64,000 bases of DNA from Tubulanus polymorphus (GCF_964204645.1 NC_134027.1:25842485-25906484); one strand, 5' to 3'. Positions 43,641 to 56,123 are shown, numbered from the stretch's first letter. Made by a program: numbers and translations. The notes: generated by a model from the sequence alone, not told the origin.

Positions 43641-46600
43641 TATCGCATTCAATGCCAGTCCTTGGTACCTGAAGACCTATTCGGGGCGATTCTTTGTAAC
43701 ATCCTAAAATCGCCCACCTCCTCCGGTCCTGTTGTCTCCTTTTGAAGGCAGATTACATATAACAGTAGCTTTGGGCTTTCTCATTATAAAGCCTTTTGAC
43801 TTCCTCAGAATATATTTAAGATGTTTAAGTGTAGCTATACAAAATTTGACCAAAAAATATCGCACTACTTCGGACCATGAGGAAATGACGAAGACCTCGA
43901 AGAAGGATGAATATTGTTGTGTTTGGTTTTGGCTGTTTGCATAAATCTATCGATACAGAGCATATCGCTGTTCGATCTTCAGAAATTGATGTTAAAAAAA
44001 ATTTGTGAAATTAATTTTGTACAATGAGTTTAGTTGCACAGTTTTGAGTCCTGAGATTTAACTAGATCTTTCAGTTCAGATCAGTTCATTTTCGAGTATT
44101 CAACTCATAACTGTGAAATTAGATCTAGCAATTTTACTTTATTTTACGGAAATGCATTTTGCGTCGATTTTGTCTAGTGAACGAAACGATGTGAGAAAAA
44201 AATTATTTTTGATATATCTTTACCGCGGAGCATCGATAACAGCTGATATATTCCAGTTCTACAACTCTTCTTCAAAAATCAATTCATACGATATAAACGC
44301 CCACTATGGTTTCACACCTAACGATGATTTCTAGTGACATTTCGACATTTCGAAGTCCTCTGCTTTTAAATTCTAAATCGTTTAGATAATAAATTTGTTT
44401 TTTCTTTTTTAATTTTTACACAGTCGGTGTCTATTGTATAATCTTTTACCCGCTTTTTAATTATGACTGTTCTTCAAAATTCATTCTTAACATGTTTCTT
44501 ACTTATGAAAGATGCATTCTTTTAAATGTCAGTGTTATTTATCCGTCCATTTACATGAAATGTACAAACTTTACTCTAAATTGTATATTTTTGCAGATAG
44601 TTTCAGATATAGAATTATTGTAATATGATTTACATTTTGATTTATTTCTTTGTGGATTTTAAATGAATCGGTCTAGTGTTTGTGGGATTGTTTCATGTTA
44701 AGGACTGCAGCAGAGTTGGACTCTAGTGTTGTACCCTGTAAAGGTCATCACGAATGACACGACGACTGTTGTCGTACAACGCGTTGATAGAAAGTGATTA
44801 GTTAATGGATCATGTCGCCGAGATTTAGGAACTGGCACCAGCAGCGTAAGTTCTGATAAATTAATTAACCCTAAGTCAACCCACACGGACACGCATTAAA
44901 CCATTAGCCGCCGTGATGTACACGTTCATATACGTGTATGTATATCCAACTCCTGAAGACACGAATATATCTGATGTTTCCTTTTACCAACAAATGCGTT
45001 GATTAAGCGTCATTAGATGAAAACAAAAATACATCACGCGCTAAGAAAGAATTAAATACTCTTCGAGCCACCCGTTCTTGCGGCTTGGATAAGCTGTATC
45101 GTAGAAATTGATTTATCCAAATTTCGCTATCAAACCCCATGTTTCGTTCCTGGTAGGTGTGTCGAGTTCGTAGGGGACACGCCAAAATATCATCTCTATT
45201 TTAATATCAAGATAAGATGACGTTTTCCATTTCAAAAAAGCCGCGTGTTTATTTTCAGTTCGGAAATTTATCACCAGTCGGCGTTAGTGAATATCTAAAA
45301 TGGATCGGTGATTTATCCATTCAATTCAGATATAAACGAATACAATTTCTAGTTCTATATTTTTATCGTAATCGGGGAAATAGTGGTTGCTTGCGTAAAT
45401 TAACAATTTGCATCGTCAGGCGAAATGTAAAATTCCGTCCGAATTTTCCAGACGAATTGAACTGAAATACGTTCTAACTTGACATACTAGTAGCGAATTG
45501 AACACGATGTGTTTATTAAGTCGACCTGGCCTCCTTAGTCTTTTGACTAACAAAAACATAATCATTTCCTGACGCCCTAAGGTTTTTTCGTATCTTTGCT
45601 TAGGACTTAGCTAATCTCCGACCGATTTTGCCAGTCCCAGTTCGTTCGAGTGAGACTAGATTTACGACGGAGGTCTGTTATAGTCTTCACTACACTGCAC
45701 ATTTCTGTTTTTTTTCTCGTATTGTAACCAGTTATATTTCTGCGTTTTTAATTGTTCTCAGTAATATCATCGTTAGTATTATCGTTATGAAGTTTAATTT
45801 ATATGAAGCAATTACAAACGCACGGATTGCACTGTGTGAGAGAGAGAAAGGGGTACTAGAAAGAACCGCTGCGGCATGCGAGCATCGGCGGGTATGAAGG
45901 ATCAATAGAAAATGCGGATAAAACTGTCGATTCGGCGGGCGCTAATGCGACAGCACGGGTCAAACTTTTATCAGTCGAAACCACTTACACGGGATTAATT
46001 ATTGAACTCTTGTTCAATAAGCCGAACGCGGCAATGATTGAGCACTTCCCATCGCGTTCTCTCAGACACCAGCTTTCACTCGCTGCTTCCCTATACTTCA
46101 GATTAAGACTCGGCTCGCGACTCGGCGCTGGTTTTTCTTTGCCGTGCCATTTCACAATCCGCGCACAACGCGCACACACGAAGCAATAATGAGAATTGAC
46201 GTAGTTCTGCCGAGGTGCTGACACTTCCCTTAGATAAATGCTAATTTCATATTTTGCATTAATTGCAGAGACTTAGCGCCGTGTCTCGGGTTATCGGTAT
46301 TAATGTTCTTAGCTCTGCCATTAAGTTAAGTGCATATCACAATCTCTCGCCGGCTCATCTCGGAGTTTGACGCCTCGCGAACTGAAAAATACTGACGCGA
46401 ATGAGAAAATACATAATCACATTAATGCACTGGAGGAGGATTTTTATTGATAAAGTGTTGTTTGTTAGACGTAGAATAAGACTGATTACTAACCTCCCAG
46501 ATCAAACACTCTCATATACCTGATATACCTATAGAAACGAAAACAATACGCGCGGAATAAGGCAAGTCCAACGCACACGACGCAGGGAAACACGGAAACA

Positions 46601-47061
46601 GGAGACAAAATCATGTTTCCCAGCGTTTCCCTGCCTCGTTTCCCTGCATGTTTACGAGAAACAGGCTTTCGGGAAACAATGTTTCCAAGATAGAACATGT
46701 TTGATTCCGTGTTTCCGTGTTTCAGTGCGTCGTGTGCGTTTACGAGAAACGAGAGAAACATGGTTTCCGGAATTGATATTTTAGAGATCAAACAGTCATG
46801 TTTGATTCCATGTTTCTGCATTTCCGTGTTTCCCTGCGTTTAACTAAGACATTTATGATTTTTCAAAGATTTGATAATATGATGTATATGAAGATAAAGT
46901 CCATATGTCAGTCTCACCGACGTTGTTGGTGTCTCAGAAAACGAACAGATCTAATCTACACATCCGAATTGCGAATAAGGTTCTCATGATCAGAAGAAAG
47001 TTTTATACTATACAAAAATTAACACGTTCAGTCGCCGATTCACTGTAATATCTATCATACT
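43641..47061. other. No gene recognised
   Basis: AT-rich sequence with short unrelated open frames (43732-43944, 44113-44334, 45217-45465, 45628-45897). A family B fragment lies at 44040-44125 and the family D element at 46570-46841. The stretch 45940-46420 has many TTAAT/ATTAAT words and CG dinucleotides and could be regulatory. Confidence 0.5.
46570..46841. mobile_element. GTTTCC/GGAAAC palindromic element, family D
   Basis: ACGCACACGACGCAGGGAAA at 46570 is inverted as GTGCGTCGTGTGCGTT ending near 46740. A second partial unit follows to TTCCCTGCGTTT. The interior is filled with GTTTCC and GGAAAC words. Confidence 0.7.
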
Positions 47062-47160
47062 GGGCCCAGTTCCACAGTTCTGAGTTAAGATCTGACTCTG
47101 GGTTAAAACATTGAACTAACTTTAACTCAGAGTTAACTCACAACTGTGGAACTGGGTCCT
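47062..47160. mobile_element. MITE-like palindrome, family B
   Basis: GGGCCCAGTTCCACAGTTCT at the left is the inverse of CAACTGTGGAACTGGGTCC at the right. The whole element of about 99 bp folds on itself. Confidence 0.8.
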
Positions 47161-47190
47161 GGATAACAGTGAACTATGACCAAATATTCT

Positions 47191-47300
47191 GGACCCAGTT
47201 CCACAGTGGCGTGTTAGAGTTAACTATGAGTTAAAGTTAGTTCATTTTCAATGAGTTAACTCAGAGTTAAATCTTAACTCATGACTGTGGGTCTGGACCC
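47191..47300. mobile_element. MITE-like palindrome, family B, adjacent copy
   Basis: GGACCCAGTTCCACAGTGGC at the left and TGACTGTGGGTCTGGACCC at the right, with GAGTTAACT blocks inside. It lies only 30 bp from the previous copy. Confidence 0.75.
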
Positions 47301-48226
47301 TGGTGCCCTAACGTTCATTGTAACGAGATTCCAGTATTTTTTTTATATAAATCTCGGGCACCGGGGTATCTGTGACGTATTATAATCTCAACCGATAGTA
47401 ATTACATTGAATGAGATAAACACCATCCCTAGTATGGAAATGTTACGTATATGAAATATTCGCAGGAGACAGAAAGTCAGTAATGATAATTTATGAGAGT
47501 GTTTAATTTGCTTGTGGCCACGGCCGCCGCGCACTGACTGCCGCTGCCGCTGCCGCTGCCGCTGCTGCTAGCTGGATGGATGGATGTATGGATGTCCGTG
47601 CGGAGGGTTTTCTCTATAAACCGCCACGTAATTAATCAACGACGCCGGCGCAAACAAAAAATCCGAAAGACGAATTTTGACAGTAAGCTCATAAAGTCTG
47701 ACAGTGTCGGTGGACGCATGAGAAATTCTTGATGAGTCTGCGCGAGAGCGGCAAGAATTATGAAGTTATGAAGACTTTTGTATGATGCGTATACAGAGCG
47801 CTAATTCGCGGGCAAATAAGATCGGCGGATGTTGACCAAGCGAGTAATACCAAAAGGCGCAGCGTGAGTCAATGATCTTGCCTGTCATAACATAATACAT
47901 GATCAAGTCGGGAATAATATGCACACGACTTATGGCCGTCATTCGTTACCGGAATGATAAAAACGGCTGTCGATTAATTCATCGGTTTGTATACGAAGAA
48001 ATGAAATTGTAATTTGTTATGCGTCGATTGGTTTACCAGCGGGGACAGGGGTCGGTATTGAAACGTATACCGGCGCGTGGTGCCCGTATTTGATCAGCGA
48101 GGAATGGTCACGATCCGGAGACAAGGTCACAAATCTTAGCGTCCATTGTGGTTGTATGTACCCGATAGATAGCATGAATAATATGAATATATACATGAGA
48201 ATATATACACTATGGAACTGGGCCCT
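47301..48226. other. No gene recognised; candidate regulatory stretch
   Basis: Has (GCCGCT)n at 47537-47567 followed by GGATGGATGG. Moderately CG-rich sequence with ATTAATC words follows at 47620-48080. No open frame of note. Confidence 0.4.
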
Positions 48227-48367
48227 GGGGCCGGTTGCATAGTCATGGCTTAGACTTAAGACCAGTCTAAGACCAACTTAGTTCTATAGCCAATCTAACA
48301 ACTTAAGACCAGTCTTAAGATTTAAGACCACTTTTGGACTTAAGTCACGACTGTGCAACTGGCCCCT
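48227..48367. mobile_element. MITE-like element, family A, complete copy
   Basis: GGGGCCGGTTGCATAGTCAT at the left and CACGACTGTGCAACTGGCCC at the right are inverted repeats. The interior has one 47-bp-type unit with TTAGTTCTATAGCCAATCTA. Confidence 0.8.
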
Positions 48368-48806
48368 GGGTCTGTTGATGCTTGTGGTGCCATGCAAGAA
48401 CCAAACAAAGGAAAAATGAATGGCAAGATTTTCGGTTGGCAGCAAGTTGATGGGTTTGTAAAGAAGACCAAATCAAATCAAGTCAAATCAATCATTCAAA
48501 TAGATTAGAACGAAGGACAATAATATATATTTCAAGATGAGAAATCACAAATAAGCGCCACCTTGCGGTCATGTCGTGCATTGAAAATCTAGATTAATTT
48601 TGGGGTAGGTACGCGTAGGCTATCGCGTGGTTCGGGGGGGGGGCTGTTGGTAGAAAACATCAAATTGCATTTCGTCATATAACTGATTAGTAGGGCATGT
48701 ACAGCAGTGATACTCGTGCCATTGTAACTGTCATAACGGTATAATTGATAGGTTTGCCTCTCATTTGACACCGCATCTGCATATCTAAAAAATATAATGA
48801 TAACTG

Positions 48807-49300
48807 CCATCTCTTTCTCTCACCGCTCTCTCTCTTTCTCACTGCTCTCTCCCTTCCTCTCCCTCTTCTTCTATCCCACCTCCCTTTCTCCCTCTCTATC
48901 TCCCTTTCTCTCCCCTCTCCCTTCCTCCCCTCGCCTACTATCCCATCTCCCTTTCTCCCTCCTCCCTATCCTCCTGCTTTCCTACTATCTCCCCTCCTTC
49001 AATCTCTCCCTCTCCTCTTTCACTCCCTCTCTCTATCTCTCCTTCTCTTACTTTATCTCACCTCCTCCCTCCTATCGTACCATCCCCTCACCTTGCTCCT
49101 CTCTCTCTCTCCTCTTTCACTCCCTCTATCTATCTCTCACTCTCCCTCACTCGCACCCTTTATCTCTCTCTCCCTCTCTCTCCTCCCTTCCCCTCCCCTC
49201 CCCTCCCCCCTCCCTCACTGCTCTCCCCCCCTCTCTCACCCCTCCCCCTCTCTCGCCCCTCCCCCTCTCTCACTGCTCTCTCCCTCCGTCTCCCTTTTTT
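48807..49300. repeat. Pyrimidine tract of about 500 bp
   Basis: The + strand is almost only C and T, made of CTCTCC, CTCCCT and TCTCTC words. A 177-codon frame through it (48797-49330) is an artefact of low complexity. Such mirror-like homopyrimidine DNA can form triplex structures. Confidence 0.9.
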
Positions 49301-49734
49301 AGACGCATTATCCCCCAGATGTATTCATAATTTAGAATCTCGAGATTAAGTCTCGACGTGTGTTCGATTTATCAGCGAGCGTAAAAACCACGAATATCCA
49401 ATCACCCGATTCTGAGTTAGTTTATCATCACCGCAGGGTAGATATTCATTATTCACTGAAATATAAACAATCAGCTCTCATACTGTCTGAAATATTTCTG
49501 AGAAGTCATTTTCGTCGATTTATTCAAAGCGTCTGTGATGGAATCATCCTCTAGGCGATGCTGCCACCGCTTGGCGAACTTCAGAACTAACAAATGAAAG
49601 CTCATTCAATTTGAGGGGCGAAGTCATCGATCTTGGGGGTAATCGTCGTCGGGGTCTAGTTCGACTCACAGTAATTCGTGACTTGAAAATTTGACTTGAA
49701 ATAGAATTATAGAATCCCACATTAAGAACAGAAA

Positions 49735-49945
49735 GAATCCGAAATGTGTCCTTGAGCCAGTAGGTCATTCGACGTTTCGACTTCATGAGAATTCCTACTG
49801 CCTATGTTCCGGGACGTCAAAATATAAAGTTGAAACGTCGTCGAATACAATATTAGCTCAGGGAAACATTTAGGACGCTTTCTTTTCGTATCATGGGATC
49901 TTATATCATCTTTACAACACGGACTGAGTGTTTCATTAATGGTTA
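49735..49945. repeat. Hairpin-motif element, inverted pair
   Basis: CCGAAATGTGTCCTTGAGCC ... CGACGTTTCGACTTCATGAG at the left and AGTTGAAACGTCGTCGAA ... TAGCTCAGGGAAACATTTAG at the right form an inverted pair. Confidence 0.65.
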
Positions 49946-51086
49946 CAGTTAGATTTCTGGAAATTAACTGATTTTAACTGTTGTCACTCATTTGTAGTAA
50001 CTATTTACTTCACGAAGGGTGAATGGAACTGGATTCATCATTAAAAACCGTTCAGTTGACCCCGGTGTATCAGTTAAATCATAAGGAACATTTCGGAGGC
50101 CGAACACGAAGCAAAGTTATAGAAAGCACTGCTGTTTGTAATGTTCACAGTTCTTTTTATTCTATTTTTGAGACGGTTGCGACATCATCGCCTTTTAACA
50201 AGAGTGGGACACAAGATGTGTGCAATTATCGACGAAGCGATCTCAGAAGCACGACGCATAATTACGACACAAATTACAAACAATTTACACGCACCGTCGA
50301 GCCTGATTTAATTGAAATTGTGACAATTAAAGCGTGCAAACGGCACCCATTAACCCCGGGGTCACTACGGTTTCACAAACACACAGCTGTAAAGCTACAA
50401 TTTTCTATGATTATGAAGACGTCGGTTTTTGAAGTAGCGAAAAAGTCAACATTGAAACTAGGTAATTAAACAAGCGACAAGTCTCCAACATCAAACGATA
50501 TTTGATGAAGAAATAATTGAGCAACTTAATCATAGTGCGAGTTGCTGCTGCTGCTGTCGTCGCCATTCGTAATAATTCAAACATGTTCGAATTTCATAAT
50601 AAAAGTTTCGCGCGCACTGAATCAAAACGTATAAAGTCGTTATCAAGCGCCAAGTGTTTCTTAAACACTGTATATTACTAGTAAGGTCTGCTAGAAATAA
50701 ACAATAAGAATTGAAAAAACCCAATACTGTTGAAAAAAATATAAGAGTAAGTGACGACTCGATTTATATGAGCTATTTTCAGTTATTTCCTATGAAAAGA
50801 GTTCATAGTCGAGAGGTTTCGCTGTTCTCTTAGTTTTCCATTATTGTGGGTTATCTTCATTTTAATTATAGTCAGTCACTACTCCACGTGCATTGTCCCT
50901 CCATTGGCATCGCTTGACTCGGGCGGTAGTCACTCACGATGCCATCGGGTTCGAATCCTTGCCGAGGATGGAAGGACATTATGGGTGTACTTATAAGTAC
51001 TTTATGATAACGGCCTGCATTGGATCATGGACTTTTAAAACGAAGAAAGACTCAATGATTTGATAAAGCGGGCGTTTAGTCCAATA
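49946..51086. other. No gene recognised
   Basis: The open frame 50023-50469 (148 codons) has no recognisable domain or splice context. A B-box-like GGGTTCGAATCC occurs at 50947-50958 without a convincing tRNA fold. Confidence 0.45.
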
Positions 51087-51263
51087 GGGGTCGTGACTCG
51101 CGCAGTCATGACTTAGATTAGAGAACTATTTACGAATATGTTAATTCCATAGCCATGTTAAGACTTAAGACCAAGTCGAACACCATCTTAGTTCTATAGC
51201 CAATCTTACAACTAAAATCATGAGATTTAACTTTTGCAGTCTCAACTACGCAACCGGGCCCTG
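51087..51263. repeat. MITE-like element, family A, degenerate copy
   Basis: CGCAGTCATGACTTAGATTA at the left, TTAGTTCTATAGCCAATCTT inside, and ACTACGCAACCGGGCCCTGA at the right. Confidence 0.65.
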
Positions 51264-51779
51264 AGGTATATGTTCGAGTATATATACAGAGGTGTTGTAA
51301 GTTAAGAGAGTTCAATTACACGTATTAACACCTGATCGCTGATGTTTCTCTCGTCGTCAGTACATTAAAACCGGTGACACAAAGAGGCACCAAAATGAGC
51401 GTAAGTTCTTTACGCATGAAACGCGCAGCTCGGGGCGAGCTTTTAATGGCTAATTGCTAATTCCAGGGTGATTAGCGGCGGGTTAACCTTCGGTCTGATG
51501 TGCATTAATTACCCCCATTCGTCGTAGTTTCGCTCTTATTTAATTACCGGTGCGCGCGCGCGTTTCCAGGTGATTTTTTCTCGTAGTTTGAGACTCCATT
51601 AAAATATCACGACTTTCTCGACGTTATTGTCGAGTCGGGATTTAATTGCGAGTGAAAACGTCGCGTCGATATCGACAATGAAAATGACCTGGATTCAGTT
51701 TCTAGTTGTGAGTTTCAGTTTTCGATGAGTTATCTCAAATCTAAGTTAAGTCAATTCTAAGCTCCAGTTCTACAGTATT

Positions 51780-52200
51780 CCAGGGGCCAGTTCCATATCC
51801 TCGGATTAGGCTTGAGACCTGTCTAAAGAACATCTTAGCTCTACATGTATTATTAATCAAATCACTCTGTTCATGAGTCAAATCCTAACCCCGAAAATGG
51901 GGAAGTGGATCCGGGATTCAGGGATCAGTTCCAGTCATGGCTTTGACTTAAAACCAGTCCTATAAGTTCGTTTTAGTTCTATGGCGAGTCTAAAAGACCA
52001 GTCTAAGCTCATTTTGGTCCCATAGCCAATCTAAGAACTTAAGATCAGTCTACGCTCATTTTAGTTCTATAGCCAATCTAACAACTTAACAACTTGAGAC
52101 CAGTCTAAGCTTATTTTGATTCTATATATGATCTTTAAGACCAGTCTTAAGATTTAAGACTGCTTTTGGATGTTAAGTCTCGATTTTGGAACGACCCTTA
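51780..52200. repeat. Cluster of family A units (4-5 copies)
   Basis: CAGGGGCCAGTTCCATATCC opens the cluster. TTTAGTTCTATAGCCAATCT units recur at intervals of about 47-60 bp, and it ends in TAAGATTTAAGACTGCTTTT. It looks like an early stage of the array at 53.6 kb. Confidence 0.65.
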
Positions 52201-53559
52201 ACAGTACAAAATCAAAAACGAGGACGGCACGCTTTAACACGAGAATGTAACATCATCCGAATTTCTATCGATTGACGATGCATTTCATGTCAGAAAAAAA
52301 TGTAAATCTCGACGCAAGAAAATCTCAGTCGCTTATCAGCCAGCCACGACTCATTACTGGTCAAGACTTAGTAACCATTGACAGTGAATCGTTTGTGAAA
52401 TCCCCGAGCAATCATCAAATACCAGGAGGAGAGACGGCAATCTTCGTGAATACGGGCGCTTAAATACATTCACACAGCTAGAAATCTAATCACACACCGT
52501 TCCATGTATTCACCAAAATCACCGCGCAATTAAACGACTGAATTGCCATTTACGCCTTCAAAAAAGATTCGCGCAAAACCCGTCAAGACAATTAATTATT
52601 TATGCAAATCAGGCAATCATTATTCATAGATTACCAGCCATATTTGGATCGCGTCTACGAAGGTCAAGCAGTTTGGCAGCTAGGCAACGGTAGTCGTACT
52701 TCTAGCTATATGAAATTTTTTCTTTAGCGACGTCAAGTTTTCTCTAAATGTTGAGAGAGATCTGAGGAGAAAATTCGGAATTTCGCAATTAACACACGGC
52801 GCGTGGCGCATACAGATATGAAATGAACTGCGACGAATATTTCGGCGCGACAGTTTTTAATGAATATTTATCGCTAGAAAGTTAAATTAGGATTAATGCG
52901 TAACAGACCAGTTTTCGCTTTCTGTAACGTTCATTTTCTACGTCACGGTTTGAGTCGTTTAATGCGACTGCGCATAATTGCTGTTTAAAATTCTGTCCGC
53001 AACAAATGTTCAAACATGATCGTATCTGATTAGTGTGATGGATGACCGTGTACGCGCAAAATTAAAAACGTTACCGCCGTTTTTGCAGACGGAACGTGAT
53101 TTTGTTATCTGTTCGCGCCAAATGAAGTCTTGATTCCATCGAAAAATCGAAAATTCAATTACATACAGTGTTTAGTGACCACCTACCAGATCCATGACTT
53201 GGATTCTCGATATTAGGCCAACGATTCATTCGAGAGAAATGTTTCTCAGCTCAATTCGTAATTCGGGCGATGATTTCCCCCAAGGGATATTCAGTATTTG
53301 TCATAGTATCCACGCGGAGAAGTTGACCCCCCTCGAAGAGCTGCCGGCGTTTCGTCAGACTGCTGGAGTTTCTTTTTTTGCTATGAAACGAAACACTGAA
53401 TTTTCAATGCCTTATTCATCCGCAGACGATTCGTTATCGATGGTTCAAGACGTGAAGACGAGAATTTCAATTGAGATAAAACCAGACACCGAAAAAAACA
53501 CCGGCAAGTCCACAAAGGCCATATCACACAGTACGACTAGAAGTTCATTAGATTCAGGG
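52201..53559. other. No gene recognised; candidate regulatory stretch
   Basis: Contains TTAATTA/ATTAAT words and low-repeat sequence from about 52480 to 53160. The open frame 53194-53610 runs into the family A element, so it is unlikely to be real. Confidence 0.4.
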
Positions 53560-54930
53560 GACAGGTTGCACCAGACACTGCTTAGATTTAAGACCAGTCT
53601 AGATCCGTAGCCATGTAACAACTTAAGACCAGTCTAAGATCATCTTAGTTCTATAGCCAATCTAACAACTGAAGACCAGTCTAAGATCATCTTAGTTCTA
53701 TAACCAATCTAACAACTAAGACCAGTCTAAGCTGATTTTGGTTCTATAGCCAATCTAACAACTTAAGACCAGTCCAAGATCATCTTAGTTCTATAGCCAA
53801 TCTAACAACTGAAGACCAGTCTAAGATCATCTTAGTTCTATAGCCAATCTAACAACTGAAGACCAGTCTAAGATCATCTTAGTTCTATAGCCAATCTAAC
53901 AACTGAAGACCAGTCTAAGATCATCTTAGTTCTATAGCCAATCTAACAACTGAAGACCAGTCTAAGATCATCTTAGTTCTATAGCCAATCTAACAACTTA
54001 AGACCAGTCTAAGATCATCTTAGTTCTATAGCCAATCTAACAACTGAAGACCAGTCTAAGATCATCTTAGTTCTATAGCCAATCTAACAACTGAAGACCA
54101 GTCTAAGATCATCTTAGTTCTATAGCCAATCTAACAACTGAAAACCAGTCTAAGATCATCTTAGTTCTATAGCCAATCTAACAACTGAAGACCAGTCTAA
54201 GATCATCTTAGTTCTATAGCCAATCTAACAACTTAAGACCAGTCTAAGATCATCTTAGTTCTATAGCCAATCTAACAACTGAAGACCAGTCTAAGATCAT
54301 CTTAGTTCTATAGCCAATCTAACAACTGAAGACCAGTCTAAGATCATCTTAGTTCTATAGCCAATCTAACAACTAAGACCAGTCTAAGCTGATTTTGGTT
54401 CTATAGCCAATCTAACAACTTTAGACCAGTCTAAGCTGATTTTGGTTCTATAACCAATCTAACATCTTAAGACCAGTCTAAGCTGATTTTGGTTCTATAG
54501 CCAATCTAACAACTTAAGACCAGTCCAAGATCATCTTAGTTCTATAGCCAATCTAACAACTGAAGACCAGTCTAAGATCATCTTAGTTCTATAGCCAATC
54601 TAACAACTTAAGACCAGTCTAAGATCATCTTAGTTCTATAGCCAATCTAACAACTGAAGACCAGTCTAAGATCATCTTAGTTCTATAGCCAATCTAACAA
54701 CTTAAGACCAGTCTAAGCTGATTTTGGTTCTACAGCCAATTCAATATTCAAACTTTATTTTTCCGTAATGTAACAAGACATCATTGGAAAGACATAAAAT
54801 AAGAAATACAATAAACCAAAAGACAAACATACAAAGTATACATGTAATAATATAGCCAATCCAACAACTTAAGACCAGTATTTAAGCTCATTTTGGTTCC
54901 GTGAACAATCTAACAACTTGAGAGTATTTC
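53560..54930. repeat. 47-bp minisatellite array inside a family A MITE-like element
   Basis: About 25 tandem units. The unit is GAAGACCAGTCTAAGATCAT plus CTTAGTTCTATAGCCAATCT plus AACAACT. A degenerate family A left end (GGGGACAGGTTGCACCAGAC) starts the array. A second unit type with CTAAGCTGATTTTGGTTCTA is interspersed, mostly near the right end. At about 54742-54855 an AT-rich insertion (TTCAATATTCAAACTTTATT onward) interrupts a unit. Confidence 0.9.
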
Positions 54931-55965
54931 ACACCTCTGACTGAGGTTCGGTGTAATAGTGGGTGACATGCTAAGCGAGAAAATGACAACCATTCAGAAA
55001 ATCTCGAAATTGATTGCGTTTTAACAAGGAATTAATGAAATGGAAGTGTTAAGGTCCACTGCCCTGGTAAACAGATGCACCTAGTTACAACGACCGTATC
55101 AAAAACCTAAGTCATTTCACAAAATTCTGATGTTTATCCCAAACATCAAGTCGTGTTTTCTATTCAGTTTTCTGTTGCAGTTTCCTTGTTTCACACATGG
55201 CCAGTAATAAAAAGCGTCGCGATATGAACAACCACGACTCGGAAATATATTTCATCTAGTATCAAAACAGAAAATATCAGAATTTTCCGTTAAAGTTTGA
55301 TACACACGGACGCCCGTCAATACTGCTCATATCTCCAACTAATTGTATCTTATCTGATCATTTTTATTCGTAAGGTTTGTCCTGTACGTGTGATTTGTTG
55401 ACCTGTCAGACGCTTGATGATGGATTACATCCCGGCAGTCAGTCGGGGATGCTGCATGCGAGCTCTGCAACCGTGACTGAAAACACTGATGCGATTGATA
55501 CACATGGTCAGTTAGATATATTACGGATCTCGCTCGTCGCAATTAACAATAAGATAAGGTTATAGTGAGAACTATCTCATCACTGTTCGGTCGATGCTGC
55601 TCTAGTTGAAGGTCTGTGAGTAGGTTGGAAATGTCGACCAAAAACAGGGTTGACGATATATCAAAAGTTACCTATCATATCTTAACCTAATCCGAACTCA
55701 AACCCTACATGGTTTTCAAGTCAGTTTTCATCCTAAAAAAAACCCAACATCACCACTCCTTGATCTAGCCCAGGGATCGTTTGAAGATCGGGACCTTTTT
55801 AAAACATAGCCGCCAATTTTCAGCAGGATGACATTGCATGGATATTTTCATATACATTCTATTCTATGATCTGATGTTTAATTTCCTGACTTCATTGACC
55901 GTTTATTCTCCGAGTTCAATATTACTCACATGCCACAGTAAGAATATCGATTTGTGCGATGTCTT
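54931..55965. other. No gene recognised
   Basis: A 20-codon frame at 55197-55259 (MASNKKRRD start, good start context) follows an acceptor-like TTCTGTTGCAG, but is too short to call. Other frames are shadows. Confidence 0.45.
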
Positions 55966-56123
55966 AACCGTCAAGTGCTGCCCCTATACATATCGTTGAT
56001 ATAGTGACGGTGAATATGAGAACTAACTTATCACTCGCATGCCACTATAGGAATAATGCGCAGTTGAGTTAGTTCACGTTCTGGCCGCTTACGATATTCA
56101 AAGGGGCAGCACTCGACGGTAAC
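55966..56123. mobile_element. MITE-like element, family F (GTGCTGCCCC ends)
   Basis: ACCGTCAAGTGCTGCCCCTA at the left is inverted as AAAGGGGCAGCACTCGACGG at the right. A related copy lies at about 59835-60019. Confidence 0.7.

Noticed and set aside
48797-49330. 177-codon open frame rich in Ser, Leu and Pro
   Set aside because: It is a translation of the pyrimidine tract; overlapping frames are equally open.
50905-50975. tRNA-like sequence with GGGTTCGAATCC
   Set aside because: No consistent cloverleaf; only the B box is present.
53194-53610. 138-codon open frame
   Set aside because: It ends inside the family A element and 47-bp array, and shows no domain or splice context.
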